A stretch of 64,000 nucleotides of DNA from an uncultured Gammaproteobacteria bacterium (GCA_951812995.1 CATOTD010000005.1:62001-126000), one strand, 5' to 3'. Counted from the stretch's first letter, positions 42,577 to 53,771 are shown. Numbers and translations are program-made. Notes: generated by a model from the sequence alone, not told the origin.

Positions 42577-43557
42577 TTGGAAGTGAGAAAAACAATGACA
42601 GGCAAAAATAACAGAACCTTACAATGCGGCGATGAAGAGATGCGGGAGCTTGCACAAAAGACAGTTATTTTGAAAAAGGCGGTTTCTGCAAAGCACTTAG
42701 CAGGGTCTGTGATTGAGCAGGATTTTTTTACTGCTTGCGCGTATTTACCCGATGGATTTATCGATTTATTAGTGCTTGATCCGCCCTATAATCTGGCAAA
42801 AAATTATAACGGTAATCATTTCAAGGTGCGCAAGACAGCCGATTATCAAGTCTGGTTTGATGAAATCATTACGCGCTTAAAGCCCAAGCTCAAGGCGACA
42901 GCAAGCGTTTATATCTGTGCAGATTGGAAAACATCGGCGATTATTTCCCCTGTGCTGGATGAACATTTTATTGTCCGTAATCGCATTACTTGGGAGCGGG
43001 AAAAAGGGCGTGGGGCGGCGGCAAATTGGAAAAACTGCTCGGAGGATATTTGGTTTTGTACGATGGGCCGTGATTTTTATTTTAATGTGGATGCAGTGAA
43101 AATGAGAAAGCAGGTTTTGGCACCATACAAAGCAGAGAATGGACAGCCGAAAGATTGGCGTGAAAGTGCAACAGGAAAATATCGGCTGACGCATCCTTCT
43201 AATCTTTGGACGGATATGACGGTGCCGTTTTGGTCTATGCCGGAAAATACGGTTCACCCAACACAAAAGCCGGAAAAGCTGATGGCAAAATTGATGATGG
43301 CAAGTTCAAAGGTGGACGATTTTGTCTTTGACCCGTTTCTTGGAAGCGGCACCAGCGTTGTTGTTGCCAAGAAACTAAAGCGGCGTTTTGCTGGCATTGA
43401 GATGAATAAAGAATATTGCTGTCTTGCCTTGAAACGACTGGAAAAGGCGGCGGAAAATGCCGCTATTCAAGGCTATGAAGACGGGGTTTTTTGGGAACGA
43501 AATTCAGGTGCGGCAAAACGATTAAACTCGGTACGGCGGCAAAAAAGGCTTTTATGA
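42577..43557 (+). CDS. Site-specific DNA methyltransferase (N6-adenine/N4-cytosine type)
   Basis: 'DLLVLDPPYNLAKNYNGNHF' and 'DFVFDPFLGSGTSVVVAKKLKRRFAGIEMNKEYC'. Confidence 0.93.
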   Translation: MEVRKTMTGKNNRTLQCGDEEMRELAQKTVILKKAVSAKHLAGSVIEQDFFTACAYLPDGFIDLLVLDPPYNLAKNYNGNHFKVRKTADYQVWFDEIITRLKPKLKATASVYICADWKTSAIISPVLDEHFIVRNRITWEREKGRGAAANWKNCSEDIWFCTMGRDFYFNVDAVKMRKQVLAPYKAENGQPKDWRESATGKYRLTHPSNLWTDMTVPFWSMPENTVHPTQKPEKLMAKLMMASSKVDDFVFDPFLGSGTSVVVAKKLKRRFAGIEMNKEYCCLALKRLEKAAENAAIQGYEDGVFWERNSGAAKRLNSVRRQKRLL

Positions 43558-44225
43558 AATCCAAATTCTTTTATGGCGATGCGGCAAAATCCGTTACGAA
43601 TGAGCTAAAAAATACGATTAATGAATCCTCTGGCGTTCACTTAAGCAAACAAACAGCAGGTAGCCCAAGAGCGGCGGGCGATGCGGTTGAATTATTTGTT
43701 GCCGACAATATGCAAAAGCTTCTCGGCAGTTGGTGTAAGGAGTATTCCGCCACTTTTGCCCGTCGTTCAATGGCGGATATTGCATTTTCGGATAAGCAAG
43801 GTTTTTACTGCATGATTGATGTCAAAACGCACAGAATAGACACAGATTTTAATATGCCGAATCTGACTTCTGCGCACAGGTTGCTTGCGTTATATGAAGA
43901 TGACACAAATATTTTCGCACTGCTAATGGTGTGCTATGAATTGCAGGGGCTGACTGTCAAGGCACTGAATGTCCATTTTGTGCCGATTGAATTTCTTGAT
44001 TGGCGTTGTCTTACTATCGGTGCGCTGGGATGGGGGCAGATTCAAATTGCCAATTCAAACCGGATTAAAATTCAATCGGGGTTTTCCAGAAAAGAATGGA
44101 TGATTATGCTGTGCGAGAAAATGCTGGATTTTTATCCGAGAGAAATAACAAAAATTGAGGGGAGGATGCAGGTCTTTTCTAAAGCCAAATCACTTTGGCA
44201 AAAAAGAGACAATACGTGGGTTTAG
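43554..44225 (+). CDS. Putative PD-(D/E)XK-type restriction endonuclease
   Basis: ATGA overlap with the methyltransferase stop; 'SMADIAFSDKQGFYCMIDVKTHRIDTDFNMPNLTSAHRLLALY' fits a D...(D/E)xK nuclease core. Confidence 0.65.
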   Translation: MKSKFFYGDAAKSVTNELKNTINESSGVHLSKQTAGSPRAAGDAVELFVADNMQKLLGSWCKEYSATFARRSMADIAFSDKQGFYCMIDVKTHRIDTDFNMPNLTSAHRLLALYEDDTNIFALLMVCYELQGLTVKALNVHFVPIEFLDWRCLTIGALGWGQIQIANSNRIKIQSGFSRKEWMIMLCEKMLDFYPREITKIEGRMQVFSKAKSLWQKRDNTWV

Positions 44226-44238
44226 GGTTATATGTGGG

Positions 44239-46902
44239 TAGTGTCAATAATCTCTCGCACTTTCTGATTTGGCTTTCCCTTAAATCTGGTTGTTACGCTA
44301 CCTGAAAATCCTTTTCTTTATCCATCTCTTGGAGCAAATCCATGTTCAGATATTTCCGCGTTCCCCACTAGCTCCCCGCGATGTGTCTAAGCCTTGCCGC
44401 ACAAAGCATCAACGCCGAGTTGCCATCCGGGAATGCTCCCACTACTCGTGTTCGCCGCCTGATTTCTCGAATGATTCGTTCCAAAGGATTGTTAGTCCGA
44501 ATGCGAATCCAGTGCTCTGCTGGAAACCGATAATACGTCAGGGTCTCTTCCATGCACTACCCAGCCAATCCGCCGCACTCGATAACTGGAAGCCTCTAAA
44601 AACCGTGCATTTTGTGGTACGATCTGATTCACTTGATGTGGGAGGATTTTGTTTATGCACGCACCTGGATTGTTTGATTTGACGGATCATTTGGCGCGGC
44701 TTTCGGCGATGGGAGATCCGCTTGAGGTTTTGGAGCGGCACGTTGATTTCGAAGTGTTTCGCCCCGTTTTGGTGGCAGCGCTTGGCTATGGGGAATGTCC
44801 CAAAGGGGGTCGCCCGCCCTATGATGCCGTTGTGATGTTCAAGGTGCTGGTCTTGGCCTCGATGCACAATCTGAGCGATGAGCGGATGGAGTTTCTCATT
44901 CGTGACCGTTTCAGTTGGTTGCGTTTCCTGGGATTTCAAATCGGGGAGCCGACACCTGATCAGAAGACGATCTGGCTTTTCAGAGAGAAGCTGACCTAGG
45001 CGGGTGTCTTCAAGGCCCTGTTTGCCGCGTTTGAAGCTCAGCTCTGCGCGCGGGGATACAAACCCACCGGCGGTCAGATTGTGGATGCCACGTTGGTCTT
45101 TGCCCCGCGCCAGCGGATGACGAAAGAAGAGAAAGCGCGCGCCAAGGCAGGTGAGGCCGCATCTGACATCTGGCCCGATGATCTGTCCAAGGCAGCGCAG
45201 AAAGACACCGATGCGCGTTGGACGGTCAAGTATTCAAAGGCCAAGACGACCAAGGAGGGTGAGGAGGATACTGGCCTTGTCGATATTTCGGTTCCGCACT
45301 TTGGGTACAAGAACCACGTGTCCATTGACCGCAAATGGCGCTTCATCCGGGGTGAGACTGGCACGAATGCGGCTCGCTACGACGGGCATGAACTCTCCTC
45401 GGTTCTGGACGAGACAAACAGCTCGAAGGCGGTTTGGGCCGATACTGGATATCGGTCGTCCAAGAACGAAGACTGGCTCAAAGCGCAAGGGTACCGCTCA
45501 CATATCCATCGCAAGAAGCCACGCGGCAAACCCATGGCCAGGCATATTCGTCGGGGCAACGCGACACGCTCCGCCATCCGCGCCTGTGTTCGGCTACGAG
45601 AAAGGGCCCATGGCTCTGACCATCCGCTCAATCGGCCAAACCCGTGCGAAGGTCCGCATGACCATGGCCAACCTGAGCTACAAACTTCCGCCGTCTCATT
45701 TTCCACGAGCGACGACAGGCCACAGCCTGACTCCGCCCAAATTCCGGAAATACCCGCCCTGGCAGACCCAAACAGCACAACACAGCCTCAAATACCCCAA
45801 CTCATGACCTCCATGCCCGCAATGCGGGTGACAACGACTGGTGCTCGCGTCAAAACCCATCCAGAATCAGCGTTGTTCGAGGTCTCCAACTTCATGTCCC
45901 TGAGTTTCTTCTCGACCTCCGTGGCCTTATGCCTGGCAGATTCCAGATATTCAGATGCATGAATAGCCTGCAACATGCGAGAGACTTCTTTGACACGACC
46001 ACGAGGCACATGACTGAAGACGTTGCGGTAGCAGTGCACAATACAACGCTGCCAGCCAGCTTAGGGGTAGAAGTCACCGATAGACTCCTTGCGCCCAAGA
46101 CAGGCATCACTGAGCACCAACCTGATGCCCTTGAGACCGCGTGCCTGCAAATGACGCAGGAATCCTGACCATCCCACCTTATCCTCCTTAGTACCTTCAA
46201 CAATCCCTAGAATGCGGCGGTAGCCATCGTCCCCAACACCTATGGCGACTAGAACAGAAACGTTCTTCACTGCACCGCCCCAACTGCGTTTGAGCACAAC
46301 ACCGTCCAGGTATACATAAGGGAAATCGCCCTCTATGGGGCGATTACGCCACTCTTCAATCTGCCCATAGATACGCTGGTTGAGCTTTGAAATAGTCCCT
46401 AAGCTAACACGGGTACCCCAGAGGGCTGCGGTAATGTCTTCTACACGTTGTACTGAAACACCTGCCAGATACATCTCAATCAGTGCCTCTTCAATTGACG
46501 CTACACGGTGCCGATAGTGCTCTATGATGGCCATCTCAAAGGTCTGTTTGCGTAGCTTCGGCATCTTTAACTCAAGCTCTCCGGCCCTTGTGTGGCACTT
46601 CCTGGTGTAGCTACCAGACCGGTCGTCTTTGCGCGTCTCAGTGCGTGCATATCGATCAGCACCCACCAGCGCATCAGCCTCAGCGTCCAGAATCTGGTTA
46701 AGGGTGTCTTCCACAGTCTTCAGTACCACTTTGTTGAGATGGCCCTGCAGTGCCTGTTCATCAATAGGGACTACATTGTTCAAGTGCTTGTTTGTATCAT
46801 CGCTCATGGCGACTCTTCTCCTGGTCAAATAAATGGTTATGTCACTTTTTATTTAACCAGATAAAGGGGAACCGCCTCTTCAAATTTGCGAAAGATAATT
46901 TA
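44239..46902 (-). mobile_element. IS256-family element, type b (copy 2), interrupted by IS5-C
   Basis: Transposase 46061-46828 (TAA), 45888-46039 and, beyond the nested IS, 44368-44587; ends 'gtgtcaataatctctcgca' / 'tgcgaaagataattt'. Confidence 0.9.
44588..45887 (+). mobile_element. IS5-family element, copy C, with 4-bp target duplication AACT
   Basis: AACT at 44584-44587 and 45888-45891; removing the IS and one AACT restores '...ctcgataacttcatgtccctg...' as in IS256-b copy 3. Confidence 0.95.
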
Positions 46903-46929
46903 CGTTATCAAAAAATAAAGTGGTTATTC

Positions 46930-47363
46930 TTATAGCACGTCACTGAGTGGGTCGCCGCATTCAAGTAGGAGAATGGGTTTTTTGTTATTGGAAAATTGTA
47001 TTTTATAGTTCCCTTTTCTTATTTCATTAAGCGTGTATCTGTTTAATCCATTTGGTTTGCAGACCAGTACCGGAATAAAATTAATTTGTATGTTGGCAGG
47101 GATTAGTTTTTCCCTCTCCACTACTTTAGTCCCTGCTTGTAGTTTGTTTGGCTACATCTCTTATTTTTGGGCTTCCTGCTTTTATTTCTAACGGTACAAA
47201 CCAACCATGGTTGTTCCTTGCTACATCGGCAAAAAACAGATAATCGCAACGTACCTGATTTTTTCTTCGTGGTGCTCCATGTTTATCCATGCCAATAATC
47301 AGGTTTGGCTTGGGTGCGCCCTTCAGGGACGCTTTGCAGTTGCGCGTTTGTACCTTCTTAGAA
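46930..47363 (-). pseudogene. Restriction-nuclease-like hypothetical, truncated by IS3 copy 2 and frameshifted
   Basis: Joining frames of 47126-47374 and 46930-47121 gives 'NLIIGMDKHGAPRRKNQVRCDYLFFADVARNNHGWFVPLEIKAGSPKIRDVAKQ/LQAGTKVVEREK...KPILLLECGDPLSDVL'. Confidence 0.6.
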
Positions 47364-48544
47364 GTGTTCCCCAAAATCTGGACAACGCTTATAACCCCTT
47401 CCCGATTATGCAGGCATCTTTGTCTGCGTACTGGCAGTATACCGAACCTGATGTCTGCTTGTTCAGTGATTGGTGTCGTCGACGCTCATTGTAAAACACA
47501 AAGTAACGTTGCAATGATTGTCGGGCTTGGGCTACCGTGTCGTACGCTTTGAGATAGACTGCTTCGTATTTCACGCTACGCCATAACCACTCCACAAACA
47601 CATTATCCACCCAGCGGTACTTGCCATCCATACTGCTCTTGATGTCATTGCCCTTTAGCACCGAAGTGAAGATTTCAGGACAGCCATAATTTTCAATAGC
47701 CTCTTCAAGTGCGTCAACACAAAAGTCCGCATCCATGGTTGTGGATACCCGCCGTGACAGAACGCATCGAGAATACCAGTCCATCACAGCTACCAAATAA
47801 ACGAATCCTTTCGACATTGGAATATATGTGATGTCAGTTGACCAGACTTGATGGGGACGACCAATCTCAAGCCCACGCAACAAATACGGATAAATTTTAT
47901 GCCGCTGATTGACCACACTGAGATTGCGCTTCGGATACAGGGTTTCTATCACCAGAAGCATTCTCAGGCACTGTATACGCTTCCGGTTGACCACGCGACC
48001 ATGGTTATCAAATAACCAGTCCTTGATACGCCGTGTACCATCCTAGTAGCTTCATCAACGCCAGTTCTTCGTCGCTGACAGGCTCGGGGACGTAGTAGTA
48101 AGTTGACCGCCCTACATCCAGTAGCTGGCATTGACGTGAAATCGGTAGCGCTTCTTCCTTGCTCACCATCTCTTTCCTCTTAGGCCGTGTATTCTTTCTA
48201 ACCCGCGTTCTAAAAAATCATTCTCCATGGTCAATTGGCCAATTCTAGCGCGCAACTCAAGCACCTCTTGCCGATGATCATCCGCTACTTTGTCTACCTT
48301 ATCAAACGCCGCACCAGTGCTGAACAAAAGTTGTTTTTTCCACTGTGTTATTTGGCCAGGTTGAACGTCAAGTTTTTCGACCATATCAGCCATCGTCATT
48401 TCGCCTTTGATGGTCGTCAACGCGACCTTTGCTTTGAACTCTGGTTTATGCAAGCTTCTTTTCCTTCTCATGAATAAATTGCCTCTTTAACTTAATGGAG
48501 GAAAGAATCTATGTCATCCTTGATTATCCAGAATCTGGGGTCTA
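47364..48544 (-). mobile_element. IS3-family element, type 1 (copy 2)
   Basis: Same ends as copy 1; orfA 48163-48471, orfB 47389-47994 with a small internal defect. Confidence 0.88.
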
Positions 48545-48868
48545 CCTTTGTGTTCATCATACGGACAGGGGTGGTCAGTACTGTGCGCACGATTACCAGC
48601 GGATATTGTGTGAGCACGGCTTTCAGGTGTCGATGAGTAGCAAAGGGGATTGCTATGATAATGCTGTTGTTGAATCTTTATTCAAGACGATGAAGGCCGA
48701 GCTTATATGGCGGCAGGACTGGAAAACCTGTCGGCAAGCCGAGACGGAAATATGCCAATACATCAATGGCTTTTACAATCTGCGCCGAATGCATTCAGCA
48801 CTGGGTTGTAAAAGCCCCGTTGCCTTCGAGAGAATAGCGGGGTTAAAGTGAGCGTTGCGTGCGGCACA
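48545..48868 (+). pseudogene. IS3-family type 2 orfB C-terminal fragment
   Basis: 'VHHTDRGGQYCAHDYQRILCEHGFQVSMSSKGDCYDNAVVESLFKTMKAELIW...INGFYNLRRMHSALGCKSPVAFE'. Confidence 0.9.
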
Positions 48869-49288
48869 AAAACGTGACAGGTCTACTTTTATCAGGCACG
48901 GTATTTTGGGACCGACTAGGTACTTAAGGCAAGGCTATCTTAAGCTGATGTATCTGAACTTGCTCAAAGTCGGCAATAAGGTGTGTTATGTGCAGGCTAC
49001 TTAAGGGATTATTATTTTGTCTGAAAAACGACACAAGACCTGATAAGGACAGGCGCTAGGTCATAACGGTCAGAATCCTTACCGTGACTGAACATTAAAC
49101 CATGGCAGGCATAATATTCAAATACGGTGTTTTGTGCAAAGGCCTCGGTCTTGTACCTTAATACAGTGATTGAATTTCTTTATACAGGTGAATGGTATTG
49201 AAGATGCCAATTTGGGTGGGTCTGCTTATCTGACAATTACGCACTTTACAAATGTCGACTGGCTCCGCAATACAGATATTCTTTCCTG

Positions 49289-50317
49289 TTATCCGTTCAA
49301 AGACAAGTATCGATATAATCGAAGATACAAAAAAGCAAAGATCAGAAAATATAAAAGGGAAACGGTTTTGGTTATGGGCATTATAGTCACGAACACTAAG
49401 CCAGATAGTGGAAACAATAACAACATGGCACTCGCTACAGATTTTTGTAACAAAGGCATAGCAAAACGCTTGCGATACTTCCAGTGAACCAGCATATGAA
49501 AATGAACCTTGTCTGGCTTGTCTGGACGATGCCCATCTCGCACAGATTTTCGATAGACTGAGAACAGTAATTCTGTGATGGGATAAGCGAAAACAATCAA
49601 TAATGATAATAGCGATATGTCTGGATTTGTTTCAATCAGGTTGATCGCAAGACCACCCAAAAATAATCCTGAAATGTAAGCGCCTGAATCACCAAGAAAC
49701 AGCAAGCCTTTTGGAAAATTAACCACAAAAAATCCCATAACGGTAGCGGCAAAAAACAAGGAAAGTTGAAGGGTAACTGCATCGCCATGCTGATACGATA
49801 GCACTGCTATCGACAAAGCCATAAATATAGAAGTTCCACTGGCGAGGCCATTAAGGCCATCAATCATGTTGATACTGTTGATCAGAGCAGAGAGAGACAA
49901 AACCGTCAAAAATGGCCATAAGTTCATAATGTTAAACATTTTGTCAAACAGAACAATATCTACAGATGAAAAGTATGTGCCAGTGAGGTAAATCAATAAT
50001 ATTGAAGATGCGAATGAGGCACAAAGACGATATAGGCTTGGAACGCATTTGAACAGATCTTCAATGAAACCAAAAACGAAAATCGGAAAACATGCCATCA
50101 AAAAGAGTCCCGCCAATTCCGGAAGCTCAAATATAGAACACCCTAAAATTAAGCTCGCAAAAATTGCACACCCGCCAATTCGCGGCACGCTGCCTTCATG
50201 AAATTTTTGCGGGCCAACGACTGTATCAGAACTTAGTCTGATATGAAAAGGCTTACTAAAAACAAGCAGGACACAGAATAAAAAAGAGCAGATAAAAACA
50301 AAAAATATTTCCATCAT
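49289..50317 (-). CDS. MraY/WecA-like glycosyl-phosphotransferase (glycosyltransferase family 4)
   Basis: 'VPRIGGCAIFASLI', 'NSINMIDGLNGLASG', 'LLFLGDSGAYISGLFLGGLAI'. Confidence 0.88.
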   Translation of the reverse strand: MMEIFFVFICSFLFCVLLVFSKPFHIRLSSDTVVGPQKFHEGSVPRIGGCAIFASLILGCSIFELPELAGLFLMACFPIFVFGFIEDLFKCVPSLYRLCASFASSILLIYLTGTYFSSVDIVLFDKMFNIMNLWPFLTVLSLSALINSINMIDGLNGLASGTSIFMALSIAVLSYQHGDAVTLQLSLFFAATVMGFFVVNFPKGLLFLGDSGAYISGLFLGGLAINLIETNPDISLLSLLIVFAYPITELLFSVYRKSVRDGHRPDKPDKVHFHMLVHWKYRKRFAMPLLQKSVASAMLLLFPLSGLVFVTIMPITKTVSLLYFLIFAFLYLRLYRYLSLNG

Positions 50318-50568
50318 AATTTAGCTTTTCCTACGGTTCTGGTGCATTTTTCGATATTGTTATGAAAAGTAATATTATCTGTATCTGATTTATCTCGTCT
50401 ATATTTTAGGATAGAGCGAGGAATATATTATCTAAGAAATTGAAAATTTTATCTTTTTAATACACGTATGTAACAAGTCCGTATTATATCAACCTGTTTG
50501 AAATTGTCACTTTAAGACAGTCATTCTCATACAACGATTCTATCTTGGTGAATTTAATAATGTAGCGC

Positions 50569-51327
50569 CTAGTCAAATTTAATCTTGCTTTGAATCTTGG
50601 ATAAAATACCACGCAATATATTACATTCATTTTCTTCCAGTTGTGCTCGATTAAACAATCGTCGCATTCTGTGCATCAGTAATCGAGGATTCTCGGTGTT
50701 GTGAAAACCTATACTGATCATGACTTCCTCAAGATGCTGGTAAAATAGCGCCATTGTTTTCTGATCAGCTAATGGCGCACCAGATGCAAGCGATTCAAGG
50801 CTGTCATGATCAATGCCTGATAAATATATCTCATAGCAAATAATTTGCACGGCCGCAGCTAGATTAAGTGAGCTGTATACCGCATTGGCAGGTATTTTTA
50901 ATGCAAGATTACACAGCACCAGTTCATCATTACTTAACCCTGAATTTTCCCTTCCAAAAATAATCGCAACAGATGAGTATTTATTGTCGGAAATTATGTC
51001 TGCACATTTACGCGGCGAAACCAGTGGCCAGGGTATGTTTCTGGTGCGGGCACTTGTACCGATAACCAAGTCACAATCTGCAATCGCCTCTTTTAAGCTG
51101 GAGAAGATTTTGGCATCAGTCAATATATCGTCAGCACCCGACGCGCGTGCCGTTGCTTCTTCTGCAGGAAAAATTTTTGGATTCACCAAATACAACTTAT
51201 CCTGTGACATCGTTTTCATCGCCCGTGCTGCCGCGCCGATATTGCCAGGATGCGTTGTACCGACAAGGACAATAATTGTTTTATTAGTCACCTCTTTCAT
51301 ATTTGTGGCTTCACTCATGATTACCAA
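50569..51327 (-). CDS. trmJ: tRNA (cytidine/uridine-2'-O-)-methyltransferase TrmJ
   Basis: 'VGTTHPGNIGAAARAMKTM', 'AIIFGRENSGLSNDELVLCN', 'SSLNLAAAVQIICYE'. Confidence 0.95.
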   Translation of the reverse strand: MVIMSEATNMKEVTNKTIIVLVGTTHPGNIGAAARAMKTMSQDKLYLVNPKIFPAEEATARASGADDILTDAKIFSSLKEAIADCDLVIGTSARTRNIPWPLVSPRKCADIISDNKYSSVAIIFGRENSGLSNDELVLCNLALKIPANAVYSSLNLAAAVQIICYEIYLSGIDHDSLESLASGAPLADQKTMALFYQHLEEVMISIGFHNTENPRLLMHRMRRLFNRAQLEENECNILRGILSKIQSKIKFD

Positions 51328-51364
51328 GCACGTAGAATACCGCGTTAATTATTCGGAGAATACT

Positions 51365-52150
51365 ATGCACCCCATGCTCAATATTGCTATCCGTGCAGCC
51401 AGAGCGGCGGGTGACTCTATTGTGCGTGAAATGGACCGCGTCGGCGATATTGCGATTGAAACAAAAGGCAGGAATAATTTTGTAACAGAAGTTGATAGAC
51501 AAGCTGAATATATCATCATCGAAACCATTAAAAAAGCCTACCCCAACCATGCTTTTCTAGCCGAAGAATCAGGCAAGTCTGGGCACCACTGTGAGTATCT
51601 CTGGATTATAGACCCACTTGACGGCACAACAAATTTCTTGCATGGGTTTCCGCATTTTGCCGTATCGATCGCCCTCCAATATAAGGGTCGACTCGATCAG
51701 GCCGTCATTTATGATCCCTTGAAACAGGAATTATTTACTGCCTCAAAGGGCAAAGGCGCACAACTTAATGATAAAAAAATTCGTGTCAGTTCACAAAAAA
51801 CACTGGCTGGCGCATTGCTTGGCACGGGTTTTCCTTTTCGAGAAGATCAGCAAATTGATCAATTCATTAATATTTTCAAATCCTTGTTTCCCATGATTGC
51901 AGGTATGAGAAGGGCTGGTGCGGCCTCACTTGATTTAGCTTATGTTGCTTGTGGACGCTTAGATGGATTCTGGGAATGCGGTCTACAATCCTGGGATATC
52001 GCGGCCGGTATCTTAATTGTACAGGAAGCAGGCGGTATCAATAGTGAATTTACTGGCGCGACAGATTGTTTGGAAACGGGAAATATTATTTCCAGCAACC
52101 CAAAATTATTAAAGATATTATTAAAAACTATCATGGATTCAAATCGCTAA
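51365..52150 (+). CDS. suhB: Inositol monophosphatase family protein
   Basis: 'AFLAEESG', 'LWIIDPLDGTTNFLHGFPHFAVSIAL', 'GRLDGFWECGLQSWDIAAGILIVQEAGG'; start trimmed from the longer ORF. Confidence 0.93.
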   Translation: MHPMLNIAIRAARAAGDSIVREMDRVGDIAIETKGRNNFVTEVDRQAEYIIIETIKKAYPNHAFLAEESGKSGHHCEYLWIIDPLDGTTNFLHGFPHFAVSIALQYKGRLDQAVIYDPLKQELFTASKGKGAQLNDKKIRVSSQKTLAGALLGTGFPFREDQQIDQFINIFKSLFPMIAGMRRAGAASLDLAYVACGRLDGFWECGLQSWDIAAGILIVQEAGGINSEFTGATDCLETGNIISSNPKLLKILLKTIMDSNR

Positions 52151-52168
52151 AACTGTTGCAGATAACAT

Positions 52169-53528
52169 AAATTATCTTTCGCAAATTTGAAGAGGCGGTT
52201 CCCCTTTATCTGGTTAAATAAAAAGTGACATAACCATTTATTTGACTAGGAGAAGAGTCGCCATGAGCGATGATACAAGCAAGCACTTGAACAACGTAGT
52301 CCCTATTGATGAACAGGCACTGCAGGGCCATCTCAACAAAGTGGTACTGAAGACTGTGGAATACACCCGCAACCAGATGCTGGACGTTGAGGCTGATGCG
52401 CTGGTGGGTGCTGATCGATACGAACGCACTGAGACGCGCAAAGACGACCGGTCTGGTAGCTACACCAGGAAGTGCCACACAAGGGCTGGAGAGCTTGAGT
52501 TAAAGATGCCGAAGCTACGCAAGCAGACCTTTGAGATGGCGATCATAGAGCGCTATCGGCACCGTGTAGCGTCAATTGAAGAGGCACTGATTGAGATGTA
52601 TCTGGCAGGTGTATCGGTCTGACGGGTGGAGGATGTCACCGTAGCCCTCTGGGGTACCCGTGTCAGCTTAGGGACTATTTCAAAGCTCAACCAGCGTATC
52701 TATGGGCAGATTGAAGAGTGGCGTAATCGCCCCATAGGGAGTGATTTCCCTTATGTATACCTGGACGGTGTTGTGCTCAAACGCAGTTGGGGCGGTGCAG
52801 TGAAGAACGTTTCTGTTCTAGTCGCCATCGGTGTTGGGGACGATGGCTACCGCCGCATTCCAGGGATTGTTGAAGGTACTAAGGAGGATAAAGCGGGATG
52901 GTCAGGATTCCTCCGTCATTTGCAGGCACGCGGTCTCAAGGGCATCAGGTTGGTGCTCAGTGATGCCTGTCTTGGGCGCCAGGAGTCGATCGGTGACTTC
53001 TACCCTGAAGCTGAGTGGTAGCGTTGTATTGTGCACTGCTACCGCAACGTCTTCAGTCATGTGCCTCGTGGTCGTGTCAAAGAAGTCTCTCGCATGTTGC
53101 AGGCTATTCATGCATCTGAATATCTGGAATCTGCCAGGCATAAGGCCACGGAGGTCGAGAAGAAACTCAGGGACATGAAGTTATCGAGTGTAGCGGATTG
53201 GCTGGGTAGTGCATGGAAGAGACCCTGACGTATTATCGGTTTCTGGCAGAGCACTGGATTCGCATTCGGACTAACAATCCTTTGGAGCGGATCATCCGAG
53301 AAATCAGGCGGCGAACACGAGTAGTGGGAGCATTCCCGGATGGCAACTCGGCGTTGATGCTTTGTGCGGCAAGGCTTAGACACATCGCGGGGAGCTAGTG
53401 GGGAACGCGGAAATATCTGAACATGGATTTGCTCCAAGAGATGGATAAAGAAAAGGATTTTCAGATCGCGTAACAACCAGATTTAAGGGAAAGCTAAATC
53501 AGAAAGTGCGAAAGATTATTGACACTAC
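52169..53528 (+). mobile_element. IS256-family element, type b (copy 3), inserted after suhB
   Basis: Transposase 52242-52622 (TGA), 52626-53021 (TAG), 53031-53228, 53213-53398; ends AATTATCTTTCGCA / TGCGAAAGATTATT. Confidence 0.9.
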
Positions 53529-53644
53529 CCTTTGTAGCGTGCGTTTTTGCATATCTGATATAATTTTTTGTCGATACTCAGCCATTGCGTTTGAACAGGC
53601 CAAAGACTGTGGTTTTGCTACTAGCACCACGCCCCCGTTTACCC

Positions 53645-53771
53645 GAGTTATAACTGAATCTGGTGTCTGAATAAATTTGAAGTATGCAACGTCGTGCCTT
53701 GCTGGAATCGGTTTTGTCTAGCAATCGAAAGTAACAAGAGGAGCACGCCACACATGACAAACAATACTGTA
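53645..53771 (+). mobile_element. 5'-end fragment of an IS256 type a element
   Basis: Closely matches 5007-5132 (gagttataac...catgacaaacaatactgt), then cut by the next IS. Confidence 0.85.

Noticed and set aside
49170-49487. 105-aa plus-strand ORF
   Set aside because: Its 3' two-thirds overlap the WecA-like gene in antisense; no recognisable family.
50885-51364. N-terminal extension of the suhB ORF (421 aa version)
   Set aside because: The extension is antisense to trmJ; homology to inositol monophosphatase begins at MHPMLNIAIRAARAAG (51365).
5112-53228. Recoded TGA/TAG stops (selenocysteine or alternative code)
   Set aside because: In-frame stops of all three types occur only in transposase and other relics alongside frameshifts; housekeeping genes show no internal stops. 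Ordinary pseudogenisation is simpler.
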